The notes: a model not told the origin generated them from the sequence alone. Counted from the first letter of the stretch, positions 25,426-35,531 are shown. The stretch: DNA of 64,000 nt from an uncultured Paracoccaceae bacterium (GCA_947503925.1 CANNFQ010000011.1:81138-145137); one strand, 5' to 3'. Program-made: numbers and translations.

Positions 25426-26594
25426 CAGCCAACACGCTCAAGAACCGAAACGTAGTTTGCAACGGCTGCTCCGCCCATGTTGAAGACGCCCGCTGTGTCT
25501 GCGGTTTTCAGCTGCATGTCGCCAGCCTCTCCGCAAAGTTGCATGGCAGCCATGACATGTTGAGATACGCCCGTAGCGCCGATCGGATGCCCCTTGGATT
25601 TCAGCCCTCCAGAAGGGTTGATTGGAAGCCGACCATCACGGGCGGATACGCCCTCATCAATGATCGACGCACCCTGCCCTTCTTTGGCGAGACCCATGGC
25701 CTCGTATTCAAGCATCTCGGCGATCGTGAAACAGTCGTGGGTTTCCACAAAAGATAGGTCATCAACGGCCATGCCGGCTTGGGCATAGGCCTTGGCCCAT
25801 GCCTTTCGCGCACCTTCGAACGAAGTTCGAGAGCGCTTGCTCAACGGCAGAAAATCGTTGACTTGCACAGCTGCCCGGAAAAAGACGGCACGCGGGTCAT
25901 TGCGAAGTGCAATATCCAGATCAGATAGGACGATGGCAGCCGCGCCGTCGGAGATCAAAGAACAGTCGGTTCGTCTCAGCGGGCCAGCAACAATCGGGTT
26001 TTTCTCGGAAACGGTATTGCAAAAAGCAAACCCGAAATCCTTCTGCATATGAGCGTAGGGATTAAGCAGGCCATTCGCATGGTTCTTGGAAGCGATCCGC
26101 GCAAGGCTCTCACTCTTGTTTCCGAATTTCTGGAAGTAGGCGTCTGCAATGTTTCCAAAGACGCCTGCGAAACCACCCGGAGCATGTGCCTCTTCTGCAC
26201 GGTAAGATGCACCCAAGAGAATATCACCGACTTCGTGTGTTGGGGTTGCAGTCATCTTTTCGACGCCAATCACCAACACGCGCCCAGCACGGCCACTTTC
26301 TATCTCTCGCATGCCCGCATGGAGGGCTGCAGAACCAGTCGCGCAGGCATTTTCAACGCGGGTGGCTGGCACAAATCGCAGTTCTGGCACTGCCAAGGCA
26401 ACGAGTGATGCCTGGAAGTCTTGTTTGCTGAAGCCGTTATTGAAGGCACCAACGAAGATTGCGTCGATATCCTCTGGACCAACTCCTGCATGCGCCAAGC
26501 TATCCCGTGCGACTTCCGCAATAAGTTGTTCAGCGCCTTCACTTGCGGATTTGCCAAATTTTGAATGTGACCAGCCAGTTATGCACACGCCCAT
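25425..26594 (-). CDS. Thiolase-family protein (SCP2-type acetyl-CoA acyltransferase)
   Basis: The 389-aa protein contains the thiolase nucleophile motif ENACATGSAAL (Cys84), the ETHDCFTIAE block typical of SCP2-like thiolases and the C-terminal KGHPIGATG. The family cleaves 3-ketoacyl-CoA or, in related clades, catalyses aldol-type reactions of steroid and aromatic side chains. Members of this clade lack the second catalytic Cys, as seems the case here (NMGGAAVAN at the C-terminus). It is first gene of the leftward operon, divergent from the Lrp-type regulator. Confidence 0.9.
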   Translation of the reverse strand: MGVCITGWSHSKFGKSASEGAEQLIAEVARDSLAHAGVGPEDIDAIFVGAFNNGFSKQDFQASLVALAVPELRFVPATRVENACATGSAALHAGMREIESGRAGRVLVIGVEKMTATPTHEVGDILLGASYRAEEAHAPGGFAGVFGNIADAYFQKFGNKSESLARIASKNHANGLLNPYAHMQKDFGFAFCNTVSEKNPIVAGPLRRTDCSLISDGAAAIVLSDLDIALRNDPRAVFFRAAVQVNDFLPLSKRSRTSFEGARKAWAKAYAQAGMAVDDLSFVETHDCFTIAEMLEYEAMGLAKEGQGASIIDEGVSARDGRLPINPSGGLKSKGHPIGATGVSQHVMAAMQLCGEAGDMQLKTADTAGVFNMGGAAVANYVSVLERVG

Positions 26595-26723
26595 AGAAAC
26601 ACGCCCCTTAAAATTTCAGAGCTAGAATAGGCGGTAATTTGGGAATATAGTTCCTAAACCATGCGCAAATCATCAGTTTTTGTGCATAGTATACGCGAAA
26701 TATAGATGGAAATTGGATGAATT
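26595..26723. promoter_or_regulatory. Divergent promoter region, thiolase operon and Lrp gene
   Basis: This 129-bp AT-rich gap (e.g. TGTGCATAGTATACGCGAAA near 26680) separates the divergent starts. Position and composition suit binding by the Lrp/AsnC-type protein encoded at its right side. The GTATAC at its core is a small palindrome. Confidence 0.5.
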
Positions 26724-27182
26724 ATGCCCGTTGATGACATCGACCTGAAGATACTCCGGATCATGCAGCAAGATGGGAATCTCACCGTCTCAGAGATCGC
26801 GGAAAAAGTTGGCCTGTCACAGTCCCCATGCTCCAGACGAATAAACCAGATGCAGCAAGACGGCATCATTCTGGGAAAAGCGATCCTGCTTGACCGCAAG
26901 AAGCTCGGGTTTGGATCAATTGTCCTGGTTCGGATCAAGTTGACAGAGCACGGTCGCCAATCCTTGAAAGTATTTCAAGAAGCAGTTCTTAGGATACCCG
27001 AGGTACAGGTCGTGCAATTGATGCTGGGTGAGTTCGATTTCAATGTGCGCGTTGTGGTTCGAGATATGGATCATTTTCAACATTTGCTCAGAGACAAACT
27101 TGTTATGCTTCCGGGGCTACAGGAAATCCAGAGCACTGTCTTGTTGGAAGAGATGAAGTACACCACCGCTTTGCCGTTGTAG
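26724..27182 (+). CDS. Lrp/AsnC-family transcriptional regulator
   Basis: A typical 152-aa member with N-terminal helix-turn-helix (DLKILRIMQQDGNLTVSEIAEKVGLSQSPCSRRINQMQQDGII) and a C-terminal RAM ligand-binding domain (PEVQVVQLMLGEFDFNVRVVVRDMDHFQHLL). It is divergent from the thiolase/acyl-CoA synthetase/TRAP operon, the usual position of a local controller responding to an amino acid or related small acid. Confidence 0.95.
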   Translation: MPVDDIDLKILRIMQQDGNLTVSEIAEKVGLSQSPCSRRINQMQQDGIILGKAILLDRKKLGFGSIVLVRIKLTEHGRQSLKVFQEAVLRIPEVQVVQLMLGEFDFNVRVVVRDMDHFQHLLRDKLVMLPGLQEIQSTVLLEEMKYTTALPL

Positions 27183-27306
27183 TTCTTCGGCACAGACAGA
27201 CCTCTACATGGATTATCCAGAATATGGTAAACTGGACAGGCGTCCGTCGAACTTTGATCCTCTCCCGATGGGCTGTTGATATCAAAACTGGCCAGAGGTA
27301 AATAAA

Positions 27307-28254
27307 GTGAAAAAATTAAAATTGATTGCCGCTGTTTTAGCTACTGTGCTCGTCAATCCTGCTAGCGCGCAAGAACTGAGAGTTGCAGCATGGAACATCG
27401 AGAACCTTCATCACGAAGCAGGCGTTGAGCTCCGCGAGAACATTGGAACACGGCGCGATGAAAGCGACTTCCCGATACTTGCCTCCTATACCAACCAGTT
27501 TGGCGAAGATGCGGCACCCGCCGATTTAATCGCTCTTCAAGAAATCGGGACAAGGGCCGCCGCAGAAAGACTATTTCCGTCAGACGACTACTTAGTCATA
27601 ATGTCCTCTCGCTATGAAGACGACCTGGCGTCCGGGATCGAAGGGCGAATCTACACAGCAATCGCGATCAGAAAAGGCCGCGGCATTGAACTTGTTGAGC
27701 AACAGGATATTGATGCGCTTTCGATCATGCATGATGGCCGGCCCACACGCTCTGCTGCGACAGCACTCCTTGAGTTCAACGGCACGCGCTTCTGGTTTTC
27801 GTCATTGCATCTAAAGTCGAGCTGTTCGACCGTACGAAATGCCCATACCAGCATCAATGATGACTGTGTGACCTTCTGGGCTCAGGGGGAAACGTTGACA
27901 AATTGGATTGCCGCACGGCGCGAAGAAGGGACACCTTTCATACTCGCAGGCGATTTCAACCGCCGCTTTCGGCAGTTCCAAAACGAGGGCCCATTCTGGG
28001 AGCGTATTAATGGCGGAGACCTCAATGAGCCGTGGCTTTCACAACATCCAGAGTTCGTGACCCGCAAGTGTCCAACCCGCAAGGGAAGCAGCACTCAGCC
28101 CATCGATTGGATCCTACTCGACGCCTCAGTCGCCCACTGGTTTATCGAGGGATCCTTCTGGGAACGCCGCTTTCGGCAGGCGGACATTGATGCCGCAGGA
28201 CCAGGCGATCTTAGCGATCATTGCCCGATTAGCATCGACCTTCTCATAGAATAA
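27307..28254 (+). CDS. Exported endonuclease/exonuclease/phosphatase-family protein
   Basis: A signal peptide (KLIAAVLATVLVNPASA) precedes an EEP-fold hydrolase with its metal and catalytic motifs in order: AAWNIENLH, LIALQEIG, SSLHLKS, GDFNRRF and LSDHCPI (catalytic His). These Mg-dependent phosphodiesterases cleave DNA, RNA, inositol phosphates or phospholipids; specificity is not evident. The start is a GTG at 27307 with AGAGG upstream. Two Cys pairs (KSSCSTV, DDCVTF, RKCPTRK) would fit periplasmic disulfides. It may serve phosphate or nucleotide scavenging. Confidence 0.85.
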   Translation: MKKLKLIAAVLATVLVNPASAQELRVAAWNIENLHHEAGVELRENIGTRRDESDFPILASYTNQFGEDAAPADLIALQEIGTRAAAERLFPSDDYLVIMSSRYEDDLASGIEGRIYTAIAIRKGRGIELVEQQDIDALSIMHDGRPTRSAATALLEFNGTRFWFSSLHLKSSCSTVRNAHTSINDDCVTFWAQGETLTNWIAARREEGTPFILAGDFNRRFRQFQNEGPFWERINGGDLNEPWLSQHPEFVTRKCPTRKGSSTQPIDWILLDASVAHWFIEGSFWERRFRQADIDAAGPGDLSDHCPISIDLLIE

Positions 28255-28267
28255 AATTGCCAAAGGC

Positions 28268-28627
28268 CTATTCAGGAGTCTCTGTGCAGATCGGCAAGAT
28301 ACGGCAGATATACATCGCTTGAACACCACCATCGGGTTGCGGAATCAGCAGAACTGGTTCCGCACCTTCAGACAAAAGAATAGCACTGTTACCAGCTGTA
28401 TAGACCTGACCGCCACTCTGAAGCTGTGATGCAATGTCTGATAGGTCGATGTCGACACTATCCTTGGCGAATACATCAAAACCGGCGTCTGCTTGACCAG
28501 CAAGGTCAGAAAGATCTGTGACGCCATATGGGAGACGATTGAGTTCCTCAATCATCTGTTCCTGAGCTGTGCTGCTCATTGGCATCATCAGAAGCGGCAG
28601 AGCTGCTAGAGCTATCTTTTTCTTCAT
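28268..28627 (-). CDS. Small exported protein
   Basis: The ATG at 28627, with AAGGAG upstream, gives a signal peptide (KKKIALAALPLLMMPMSSTAQ) and a ~98-aa mature protein with a C-terminal Cys pair (YICRILPICTE). It overlaps the upstream membrane-protein gene by 80 bp in another frame, an unusually long overlap. No known family. Confidence 0.7.
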   Translation of the reverse strand: MKKKIALAALPLLMMPMSSTAQEQMIEELNRLPYGVTDLSDLAGQADAGFDVFAKDSVDIDLSDIASQLQSGGQVYTAGNSAILLSEGAEPVLLIPQPDGGVQAMYICRILPICTETPE

Positions 28628-29081
28628 TCGAAATACTCCTTGATTGCAAAACAAACCATAATCCTATGGCTATCACGCCGACCATACTCGCAAGTAAATC
28701 TATCCAGACAAGGGTCCGCAAGTAAGTCCTGTGACACTCCATGAAAAACGTGGTCGGCGATCTATCAGCAGGAAACTCACAACCTCCGAAAGGTTCTGCG
28801 CGAAGGATTTCAACGTTGAAGCTCAACGCCACGTTTTGAGCTATGAAGCCAAGAACAATCATTATCAGCGCGCAGAGACCCGTCGTTACGATAAGGCTGC
28901 GGTTGCGGATTTGAGCAACGTCGTGGTCTCGGATCAGCCCCACGGCGCGAATGATCAGAAAGACTGAGGCGCCAAAAAGAGCACCCCCTAACGCCGTCGT
29001 GGTGTCAAAGAAACGAAGATAACCCGCGAGTGCTGCGCTCAATGCGTCAGAGATTTCCGCTTTCACTATCAGTTTCTCCAA
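28548..29081 (-). CDS. Membrane protein of unknown function
   Basis: Three hydrophobic helices (GGALFGASVFLIIRAVGLI; LIVTTGLCALIMIVLGFIA; LVWIDLLASMVGVIAIGLWFV) and a hydrophilic Ser/Asp-rich C-terminal tail. Between helices two and three is a loop with two Cys (GGCEFPA, MECHRT), probably periplasmic. The 3' end overlaps the small exported protein gene by 80 bp. Family unknown. Confidence 0.65.
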   Translation of the reverse strand: MEKLIVKAEISDALSAALAGYLRFFDTTTALGGALFGASVFLIIRAVGLIRDHDVAQIRNRSLIVTTGLCALIMIVLGFIAQNVALSFNVEILRAEPFGGCEFPADRSPTTFFMECHRTYLRTLVWIDLLASMVGVIAIGLWFVLQSRSISNEEKDSSSSSAASDDANEQHSSGTDD

Positions 29082-29194
29082 AAATAGATCGTGACGCCAT
29101 GATACACACTATGGCTCAATAGCAGTGGGGTGGAAGAGCAATGCCCGATCCAAATTTACTTCGCATGGCAAATCCCAGTATCGGACAAACGCAC

Positions 29195-30424
29195 TCAGCG
29201 AAAGACTGCGCCGAGTCTTCCCATGCCGACTTCGATTTCCTCGAGTGATGGCAAAGTAAAACTCAGCCGCAAGGTATTCTTGCCCCGCGCATCAGAATAG
29301 AACGCCTGACCCGGCACATAGGCTATCCCTTGGTTGGCAACAGCCGAGCTTAACATCGACCCTGTGTCATACCCCTCTGGAAGGCGCGCCCAAATAAACA
29401 TTCCTCCCTCAGGCCGGGACCATTCAGACCCCGCAGGCAAGGCTTTTTCAATCTTGGACAGCATTAAATTCCGCTTCGACCTGTAGCTTTCACATGTCTT
29501 GGCGACTTGAGCGTCAAAAATCCGCTCTGCGAGATAAAGCATGACCTTTTGATTGACGGAGGGCGTGTTCAGATCGCTGGCCTGCTTGATCAAGACCATA
29601 GCGTCGATGACGCTTTTCGCGGCACAAACCCAGCCAACTCGCAATCCGGGCGTAAATATCTTGGAAAATGAACCGCAATAGATGACGCGCGAATTGTCGA
29701 TCGTGCCCTGACTTGCTACATCAAGCGATTGAATAAGAGGCTGGTGATCACCTTCGAAGCGCAGTGTGGAGTAAGGGCTGTCTTCTATGAGCGGAACATC
29801 CAAGTCCGCAGCGAGTTCGAGCAAATCAAGCCTCTGCTGCAGCGTGAGCGTCTCGCCAGTCGGATTTGCGAAATCAGGAACAACGTAGCCAAATTTCACA
29901 TGGCTGTTCGCTGACTGAGCGGCTTCTCGATATGAAGATGCTGTCCGGTTTGAACCCTCACGCACCAGATCATCGTAGATTGGCTGATTTGGAGCAAAGG
30001 CTTGCAAAGCCCCTAGATAGGTCGGGGCGGTTACCAAGGCTGTGTCACCTTTGGCGAGGAACAGTTTGCCGAGAAACTCAAGCGCCTGCTGAGACCCACT
30101 TGTTACCAAGATGTTTTCCGGAGCGCAGATAACTCCTTGTTTCCTCATATGGTTGGCAATCCAACTTCTCAGATCCGGGTCCCCTTCACTGACAGAATAC
30201 TGAAGAGCACGTCCAGCTGCAGTTTCGTCACCAAGGAGGTGTTGATAGGCCTCACGGATTTCCTCGTGAGGAAACAGCGTCGGATCAGGAATCCCACCAG
30301 CAAATGAGATAACGCCAGGTTGCTCGATCGCTTTGAGAAGCTCTCGGATCTCGGACGCCTGCATGCCCGACATCCGTTCAGCAAACTGAGGTTGCCAAGT
30401 TGGGGTCGCGCGGATGGTGTTCAT
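29195..30424 (-). CDS. PLP-dependent aminotransferase, class I/II (2-aminoadipate/aromatic type)
   Basis: A 409-aa fold-type I aminotransferase with SFAGGIPDP, the conserved [20 protein letters not shown] and the PLP Lys in [16 protein letters not shown]. Closest in style to MocR-like/2-aminoadipate/alanine-valine transaminases without the regulatory HTH domain. Its start overlaps the ilvD stop by 4 bp, so a role in amino acid or branched 2-keto acid conversion with the dihydroxy-acid dehydratase product is plausible. Confidence 0.9.
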   Translation of the reverse strand: MNTIRATPTWQPQFAERMSGMQASEIRELLKAIEQPGVISFAGGIPDPTLFPHEEIREAYQHLLGDETAAGRALQYSVSEGDPDLRSWIANHMRKQGVICAPENILVTSGSQQALEFLGKLFLAKGDTALVTAPTYLGALQAFAPNQPIYDDLVREGSNRTASSYREAAQSANSHVKFGYVVPDFANPTGETLTLQQRLDLLELAADLDVPLIEDSPYSTLRFEGDHQPLIQSLDVASQGTIDNSRVIYCGSFSKIFTPGLRVGWVCAAKSVIDAMVLIKQASDLNTPSVNQKVMLYLAERIFDAQVAKTCESYRSKRNLMLSKIEKALPAGSEWSRPEGGMFIWARLPEGYDTGSMLSSAVANQGIAYVPGQAFYSDARGKNTLRLSFTLPSLEEIEVGMGRLGAVFR

Positions 30425-32298
30425 AGGCGTATCTCCTCTCGTGTGGAGGAACGGTCTTCCCCTGGTAGAACTCGGACCGCGCCAATCGACGCGTTTCCCG
30501 CAAAGGCCGCGTAGGCCTGTAAAGCCTTTGAGACCTTGCGGTCCCGGTTTTCAGGCGTCCAAAAGGACTTTCCGAAGTTGCGGTGCAGCGCCCTGCGTCG
30601 TGCGAGTTCTTCTTCTGGAACATTCAGGTGAATACGGCGGTTGGGAATGTCGATCTCGATAAGATCTCCGTCCTCGACGAGAGCAATCGTCCCACCTTCG
30701 GCCGCTTCGGGAGATACATGCCCAATCGACAGCCCAGCAGATCCACCCGAAAAACGACCATCGGTCAGAAGCGCACAGGTCTGGTCCAGACGCATGCTCT
30801 TCAAATAGGCAGTCGGATACAGCATCTCTTGCATGCCAGGACCGCCTTTCGGTCCTTCATAACGCACCACAAGGACTGTCCCGGGCTTTACCTCTTTGCG
30901 CAGGATCGCGTTGGCGACCTGTTCCTGAGATTCAAATACCTGAGCAGTGCCGGAGAACGTCAGCATCTTTTCATTCACAGCGGCTGTTTTCACGATGCAG
31001 CCCTGCTCGGCGATGTTGCCCGTGAGAACCGCCAAACCGCCTTCCAAGCTGTATGCGTTTTCCATTGAACGCACACATCCATCTGCGAAGTCCGTATCCG
31101 TCTCGCGGTAATGTCTGCATTGGCTGAAGGCTTTGGTTGTTCGCACACCACCTGGAGCAGCTCGGAAGAATTCGTCGACCTTATCGGACGGATTACGCCT
31201 CACGTCCCACGCGTCGATAAATTCACCAACGCTTCCGGCATGAACTGTTCTCTCGTCTCGTCTAATGTGTCCGCCCCGGTCGAGCTCTCCGAGGATCCGC
31301 GCAATGCCCCCTGCCCTGTGAACATCTTCCATATGATAGTTGGAGGTGGCAGGAGCTACCTTGCAGAGATGGGGAATGGCCCGCGACATGCGATCGATGT
31401 CGGCAAGTGTAAAATCTACCTCCCCTTCCTGCGCCATCGCAAGCAGATGGAGAATAGTGTTCGTCGATCCTCCCATAGCGATGTCCAGTGCCATTGCATT
31501 CTCAAAAGCGCCACGCGTGGCGATACTTCGTGGAAGTGCCGTTGCATCATCCGAGCCATACCACCTGTCGCAAAGCTCAACGATCCGTCGGCCCGCTTCA
31601 AGAAAGAGCTCCTCTCGGTATGCATGCGTTGCCAAAAGAGAACCGTTTCCGGGCAAAGCAAGACCCAGAGCTTCGGCAAGACAATTCATCGAATTGGCGG
31701 TGAACATGCCCGAACAGGATCCGCATGTTGGACACGCAGAGCGTTCCAATGCCGCAACTTCTTCGTCACTTCGCTCGGGAGACGCCGTGGCATAGATCGC
31801 ATCAATAAGGTCCGTAGGCCGTTCGCCTTCTGACAATATTGTTTTACCGGCCTCCATCGGGCCGCCAGAGACGAAGATCGCAGGAATGTTCAAACGCATA
31901 GCCGCCATCAGCATGCCCGGCGTGATCTTGTCGCAATTTGAGATGCAAACCATAGCATCCACACAGTGCGCATTGACCATGTATTCAATGGCGTCCGCGA
32001 TCACTTCGCGCGATGGCAAGCTATAGAGCATGCCTTCGTGACCCATCGCAATTCCGTCGTCTACCGCGATTGTATTGAATTCCTTCGCAACGCCGCCCGA
32101 CGCTTCGATCTGACCAGCAACCAGATCACCCATATCCTTAAGGTGCACGTGCCCCGGAACGAACTGTGTGTACGAGTTAACGACAGCGATGATAGGTTTG
32201 CCGAAGTCGCTATCGGTCATTCCTGTCGCGCGCCAGAGGGCCCTGGCCGCCGCCATTCGTCGCCCCGACGTCGAGGTCTTCGATCTGAGTTCTGGCAT
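30421..32298 (-). CDS. ilvD: Dihydroxy-acid dehydratase
   Basis: The 625-aa protein matches IlvD along its length: [15 protein letters not shown] and [24 protein letters not shown] supply Fe-S ligands, and [24 protein letters not shown] is the conserved C-terminal block. It converts dihydroxyisovalerate or dihydroxymethylvalerate to the 2-keto acids of valine and isoleucine synthesis, or dehydrates related sugar acids. The ATG at 32298 has GGAGAGAGAC upstream. Operon with the aminotransferase; the LysR gene is divergent. A plasmid copy suggests a specialised rather than housekeeping role. Confidence 0.95.
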   Translation of the reverse strand: MPELRSKTSTSGRRMAAARALWRATGMTDSDFGKPIIAVVNSYTQFVPGHVHLKDMGDLVAGQIEASGGVAKEFNTIAVDDGIAMGHEGMLYSLPSREVIADAIEYMVNAHCVDAMVCISNCDKITPGMLMAAMRLNIPAIFVSGGPMEAGKTILSEGERPTDLIDAIYATASPERSDEEVAALERSACPTCGSCSGMFTANSMNCLAEALGLALPGNGSLLATHAYREELFLEAGRRIVELCDRWYGSDDATALPRSIATRGAFENAMALDIAMGGSTNTILHLLAMAQEGEVDFTLADIDRMSRAIPHLCKVAPATSNYHMEDVHRAGGIARILGELDRGGHIRRDERTVHAGSVGEFIDAWDVRRNPSDKVDEFFRAAPGGVRTTKAFSQCRHYRETDTDFADGCVRSMENAYSLEGGLAVLTGNIAEQGCIVKTAAVNEKMLTFSGTAQVFESQEQVANAILRKEVKPGTVLVVRYEGPKGGPGMQEMLYPTAYLKSMRLDQTCALLTDGRFSGGSAGLSIGHVSPEAAEGGTIALVEDGDLIEIDIPNRRIHLNVPEEELARRRALHRNFGKSFWTPENRDRKVSKALQAYAAFAGNASIGAVRVLPGEDRSSTREEIRL

Positions 32299-32611
32299 GT
32301 CTCTCTCCTGACCCAATGCACCAAAACGGCCTAACTCGCAGGCCGAAGGTGAAGTCCCGGACAAGACCGGCCTTTAAGTCGCATTGCGCTTGTATGCCCT
32401 CCCCTTCTGATTCCGGCGACCTGGCACTCATTGAGTACGTCGAAATCCGGTCGGAAAGGAGCAGCCAGCAAAGCATGACAATCACTGCCGCAGCAGCTCT
32501 TACGCGAATACCAACCAAGTCGGGAATTCCTCCGCGACAGCAGATAGCATGGCTTGACAGTTTAGAATAATGAGTAATGCTACACTAATAGTTCTGAAAA
32601 GCTGAAGTATT
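32299..32611. promoter_or_regulatory. Divergent promoter region of ilvD operon and LysR gene
   Basis: The 313-bp gap holds no supportable gene. Near the LysR start it is AT-rich with T-N11-A-type partial repeats (AATGAGTAATGCTACACTAA, about 32570-32590), as expected for a LysR-type binding site and promoter. Confidence 0.45.
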
Positions 32612-33466
32612 ATGACAGCAAACATAGATACAGCGTTGATCCGTACCTTTGTGAGTGCGATTGAGCTTGGTGGATTCCACCGGGCCGCCACGGCAGTGCA
32701 CCGATCACAATCGACAATCAGCATGCAACTGAAAAAGCTCGAAGACATCCTAGGCGTGCGCCTCTTCGAGAAGTCAGGCCGCGAACGGATCTTAACGAGA
32801 GACGGAGAAGAATTTGCGCTCTATGCGCGTCGAATGCTATCGCTCCATGATCAAGCGATAGACGCAATGAGCCCATCTCGGACAAGCGGCTATGTCCGGG
32901 TCGGTGTCATGGACGACTACGCCGTTGAGGTCCTCCCAGACGTCATTGCGCGGTTCCTCGAGCAGCACCCTTCTATTGACGTAGAGATCACGTCAGGGTT
33001 TTCAGATCGCCTCGTGACACGTTTAGGCGAAGACTTTGACCTGGTCTTGTCCACACATCCCGTTGGCACTGGTCACGGACATGTTCTGCGCCATGAAAAA
33101 ACAAGATGGGCATTTTCTCAGCAAAAAAGCCTGCCAGAAGCGGGAGATGTTCCGTTGGCGTTGTTACCGCCCGGAAACCTCTTTCGCCAATGGGCGCTAA
33201 GGGCTCTTGAAGGGTCAGATCGACCCTGGCGGATCGCATTCACAGGTTCGAGCATTTCCACCGTTGAGGCGGCGGCCGCCGCCGGTATCGGTGTGACTGT
33301 CGTCAAAGAAAATACAGCGAACAGCGCTTTGTCTCTCCTGGGATCAAAGGATGGGTTCCCTCCACTTCCCGACACCGAGATCGTGCTCAACCGCACCGTA
33401 GGAACAGAAACAAAACCAGCACAACTGCTTGCCGATCACATCATCGCGGAATTCGAAGAGGATTAA
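32612..33466 (+). CDS. LysR-family transcriptional regulator
   Basis: An N-terminal winged helix (LIRTFVSAIELGGFHRAATAVHRSQSTISMQLKKLEDILGVRLFEKSGRERILT) and a periplasmic-binding-protein-like effector domain (YVRVGVMDDYAVEVLPDVIARF) define the family. It is divergent from ilvD/aminotransferase, the classic arrangement for a LysR regulator of that operon. The SnoaL-like gene starts 5 bp after it. Confidence 0.95.
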   Translation: MTANIDTALIRTFVSAIELGGFHRAATAVHRSQSTISMQLKKLEDILGVRLFEKSGRERILTRDGEEFALYARRMLSLHDQAIDAMSPSRTSGYVRVGVMDDYAVEVLPDVIARFLEQHPSIDVEITSGFSDRLVTRLGEDFDLVLSTHPVGTGHGHVLRHEKTRWAFSQQKSLPEAGDVPLALLPPGNLFRQWALRALEGSDRPWRIAFTGSSISTVEAAAAAGIGVTVVKENTANSALSLLGSKDGFPPLPDTEIVLNRTVGTETKPAQLLADHIIAEFEED

Positions 33467-33470
33467 GATC

Positions 33471-33836
33471 GTGACCCAATCTGACCCTAGAACGATCCTT
33501 CAGGCTTTCGCCGACGACTGGGAGGCTGCCTGGAATAGCCATGACTTAGATCGCATACTCTCCCACTATCATCCGGACATTGTTTTCCGCTCTAGGAAGG
33601 CAAAAAGCCTAGTCGGCGAGGGTGTATTGCGCGGTATCTCAGCGCTTCGCGACTATTGGGCCAAAGCTTTGGAAAGACAGCCGAACCTGCGCTTCACTGT
33701 TGTCGACATCTTTGAAGGTTTTGAGATGGTCGTGATCACCTATACAAACCACGCTGGTATTCTGGCCGCAGAAACATTGCGTTTTGGAGATGAAGGGTTA
33801 GTGGCCGAAGCCTCAGCCTGTCATCGGCCTGATTAA
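33471..33836 (+). CDS. SnoaL/NTF2-like protein
   Basis: A 121-aa alpha+beta cone-fold candidate beginning with the typical SnoaL helix pattern (AFADDWEAAWNSHDLDRILSHYHPDIVF). GTG start at 33471 with GAGG upstream; this start is chosen because a longer reading overlaps the LysR gene. NTF2-like proteins include ketosteroid isomerases, dehydratases and ligand-binding proteins. Cotranscribed with the LysR gene; function unknown. Confidence 0.8.
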   Translation: MTQSDPRTILQAFADDWEAAWNSHDLDRILSHYHPDIVFRSRKAKSLVGEGVLRGISALRDYWAKALERQPNLRFTVVDIFEGFEMVVITYTNHAGILAAETLRFGDEGLVAEASACHRPD

Positions 33837-33923
33837 CGACATGAAAAGAGACCTATCGCGATCAGCGAGACAACGGTCGATTGGGAAAAGTGACATAGCC
33901 GCGTCGTTTCGAACGTCTGCTTC

Positions 33924-33969
33924 GCGGACTTTGCTGTCGTTCACTGCAACTGATTCAATGGCCGCTTTG
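33924..33969. repeat. Intergenic dispersed repeat copy 1 (candidate)
   Basis: This stretch (GCGGACTTTGC ... GCAACTGATTCAATGGC, then CGCTTTG) shares its order of short words with 61718-61754. The similarity was found by eye; intergenic repeats with GCGGAC and AATG words are common in Roseobacter genomes. Confidence 0.3.
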
Positions 33970-34001
33970 CCAGAAATCGACAAACAATCGCCTCGCCGTT
34001 G

Positions 34002-35222
34002 TCAATCGCGCCTAGCTGAGAGCAGCCGGTCAGTCGCCAACTTGATTTGGTTCATGTAGCTTTCATGCCCATCCACAATTGGCACTTCCAAGTCCGGTGC
34101 CCCTGTCCGTCCTAGAAGCGCAATCTGGGCGCAGAACCAATTGAGAACTGCGCTGCGCGGGAGTGTCGCAGCAGGAGGAAAATCCTGCTCAACTGCAGGC
34201 GCTTTTGCAATTTCGCCGTCGAGTAATTTGGTCGCAAAAGCCGGGTCAGCAATAAAGGGACGCCCCATCCCAATCAGGTCTGTCTTTCCGCTTTCAATTG
34301 CGTCCTTCATGACATTTGCGGAACGAAACCCGCCTGTGACCATGAGAGGAATGTTCAATGCAGCTTTGATCGCAGCAGCATAGTCCAAAAAGTAAGCCTC
34401 ACGTATCTGAGTTGATCCGCTCTTCGAGGCATGTTGGTAGGCGGTCGGCTCTTCGAAGTTGCCGCCTGAGATTTCAATAAAATCTACACCCTCGGCTTCC
34501 AACATGACAGCCACTTGAACTGAATCCGCGTGATCGAACCCGCCTTTCTGGAAATCGGACGAGTTCAATTTGACGGCTACGATGAAACCCGGATCAACTG
34601 CTTGCCGAACCGCTCTAACGACCTCGATTGCCAGTAGAGCCCTGTTTTCCAATGGACCTCCCCAGCGGTCGGTACGGGTGTTTATCCGAGGCGACAGGGC
34701 AGAGCTAAGCAAGTATCCATGTGCAGCATGAATCTCGACGCCATCAAACCCAGCCTCCTGCGCAAGCCCCGCAGACCGCACGAATTTTGCGATGATCTCT
34801 TCAAATTCAGGCTCGCTTGCGGGAGTCGGCTTGCCGTAGCCGGGTAAATCTAGCTGGACGTCAGATATCGATGTCGGGTGGGCATTGATTGCCTCAGGAG
34901 TTTGCCGTCCGGCATGGGCAAGTTGAGCAAGGATTTTCGCGCCACCACTCTTGCCTGCTGCGGCAAGGGCAGAAACGCGCTCCGTGTCCGAGCTGGAGTC
35001 CAATACAAAGTTGCCAGCATGTTCGAGATGCATCCGATCCACGGGTGTGTTCCCAGTGATTAATATCGCAGCACCACCTTTGCTCCATTGCGCAAAGAGG
35101 TCGATCAGGGCTTGCGTCGGATTGTTGTATTCATCTGCAAGCGCTTCAGACATTGCGGATTTCACAATGCGATTTTTCAGTGCGACACCGTTTGGCAGTG
35201 TCATTGGTTGACCGATTGTCAT
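34002..35222 (-). CDS. NADH:flavin oxidoreductase, Old Yellow Enzyme family
   Basis: The 406-aa TIM-barrel flavoprotein shows the FMN-binding and active-site blocks: ILAQLAHAGRQT, the HAAHGYLLSSALSPRINTRTDRWGG stretch with paired His for carbonyl binding, and phosphate-binding VTGGFRSANVM and GMGRPFI. It reduces activated C=C bonds (enones, nitro-compounds) with NAD(P)H. The ATG at 35222 follows GGAGG; a longer reading covers the ArsR gene and is rejected. It forms a two-gene unit with that regulator, 2 bp apart. Confidence 0.95.
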   Translation of the reverse strand: MTIGQPMTLPNGVALKNRIVKSAMSEALADEYNNPTQALIDLFAQWSKGGAAILITGNTPVDRMHLEHAGNFVLDSSSDTERVSALAAAGKSGGAKILAQLAHAGRQTPEAINAHPTSISDVQLDLPGYGKPTPASEPEFEEIIAKFVRSAGLAQEAGFDGVEIHAAHGYLLSSALSPRINTRTDRWGGPLENRALLAIEVVRAVRQAVDPGFIVAVKLNSSDFQKGGFDHADSVQVAVMLEAEGVDFIEISGGNFEEPTAYQHASKSGSTQIREAYFLDYAAAIKAALNIPLMVTGGFRSANVMKDAIESGKTDLIGMGRPFIADPAFATKLLDGEIAKAPAVEQDFPPAATLPRSAVLNWFCAQIALLGRTGAPDLEVPIVDGHESYMNQIKLATDRLLSARRD

Positions 35223-35224
35223 GA

Positions 35225-35524
35225 CTAAAGTTCCTCCGCCAATATTTTCAGTGTTGCTGCAATTGCGTCTTCGTTCCGTTTGTAAAACGTCCACTGCCCA
35301 TGCCGTTCTGATGTAACAAGCCCAGCATCTTTGAGCAGCCGCATGTAGGTCGAGATTGTTGATTGTGAGAGGTTGGCCCTCTCCTGAATATAGCCAACAC
35401 AAACGCCGCTCAGATCAACGTGTTCGGGCAGGGGCGGTGGGAAATTGGAGCGATCCTTGAGCCATGCCAGGATTTGGCGGCGAACCGGGTTGTTGAGAGC
35501 CGACAGAGTTTTGTTAATATCCAT
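35225..35524 (-). CDS. ArsR-family winged-helix regulator
   Basis: A 99-aa HTH protein (ALNNPVRRQILAWLKDR ... NLSQSTISTYMRLLKDAGLVTSERHGQWTFYK) with ArsR architecture. A Cys in LSGVCVGYIQ is the only one, so a redox/electrophile-sensing switch is possible. First gene of the operon with the Old Yellow Enzyme; it probably represses it through the palindrome just upstream. Confidence 0.9.
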   Translation of the reverse strand: MDINKTLSALNNPVRRQILAWLKDRSNFPPPLPEHVDLSGVCVGYIQERANLSQSTISTYMRLLKDAGLVTSERHGQWTFYKRNEDAIAATLKILAEEL

Positions 35525-35531
35525 ATATCGG

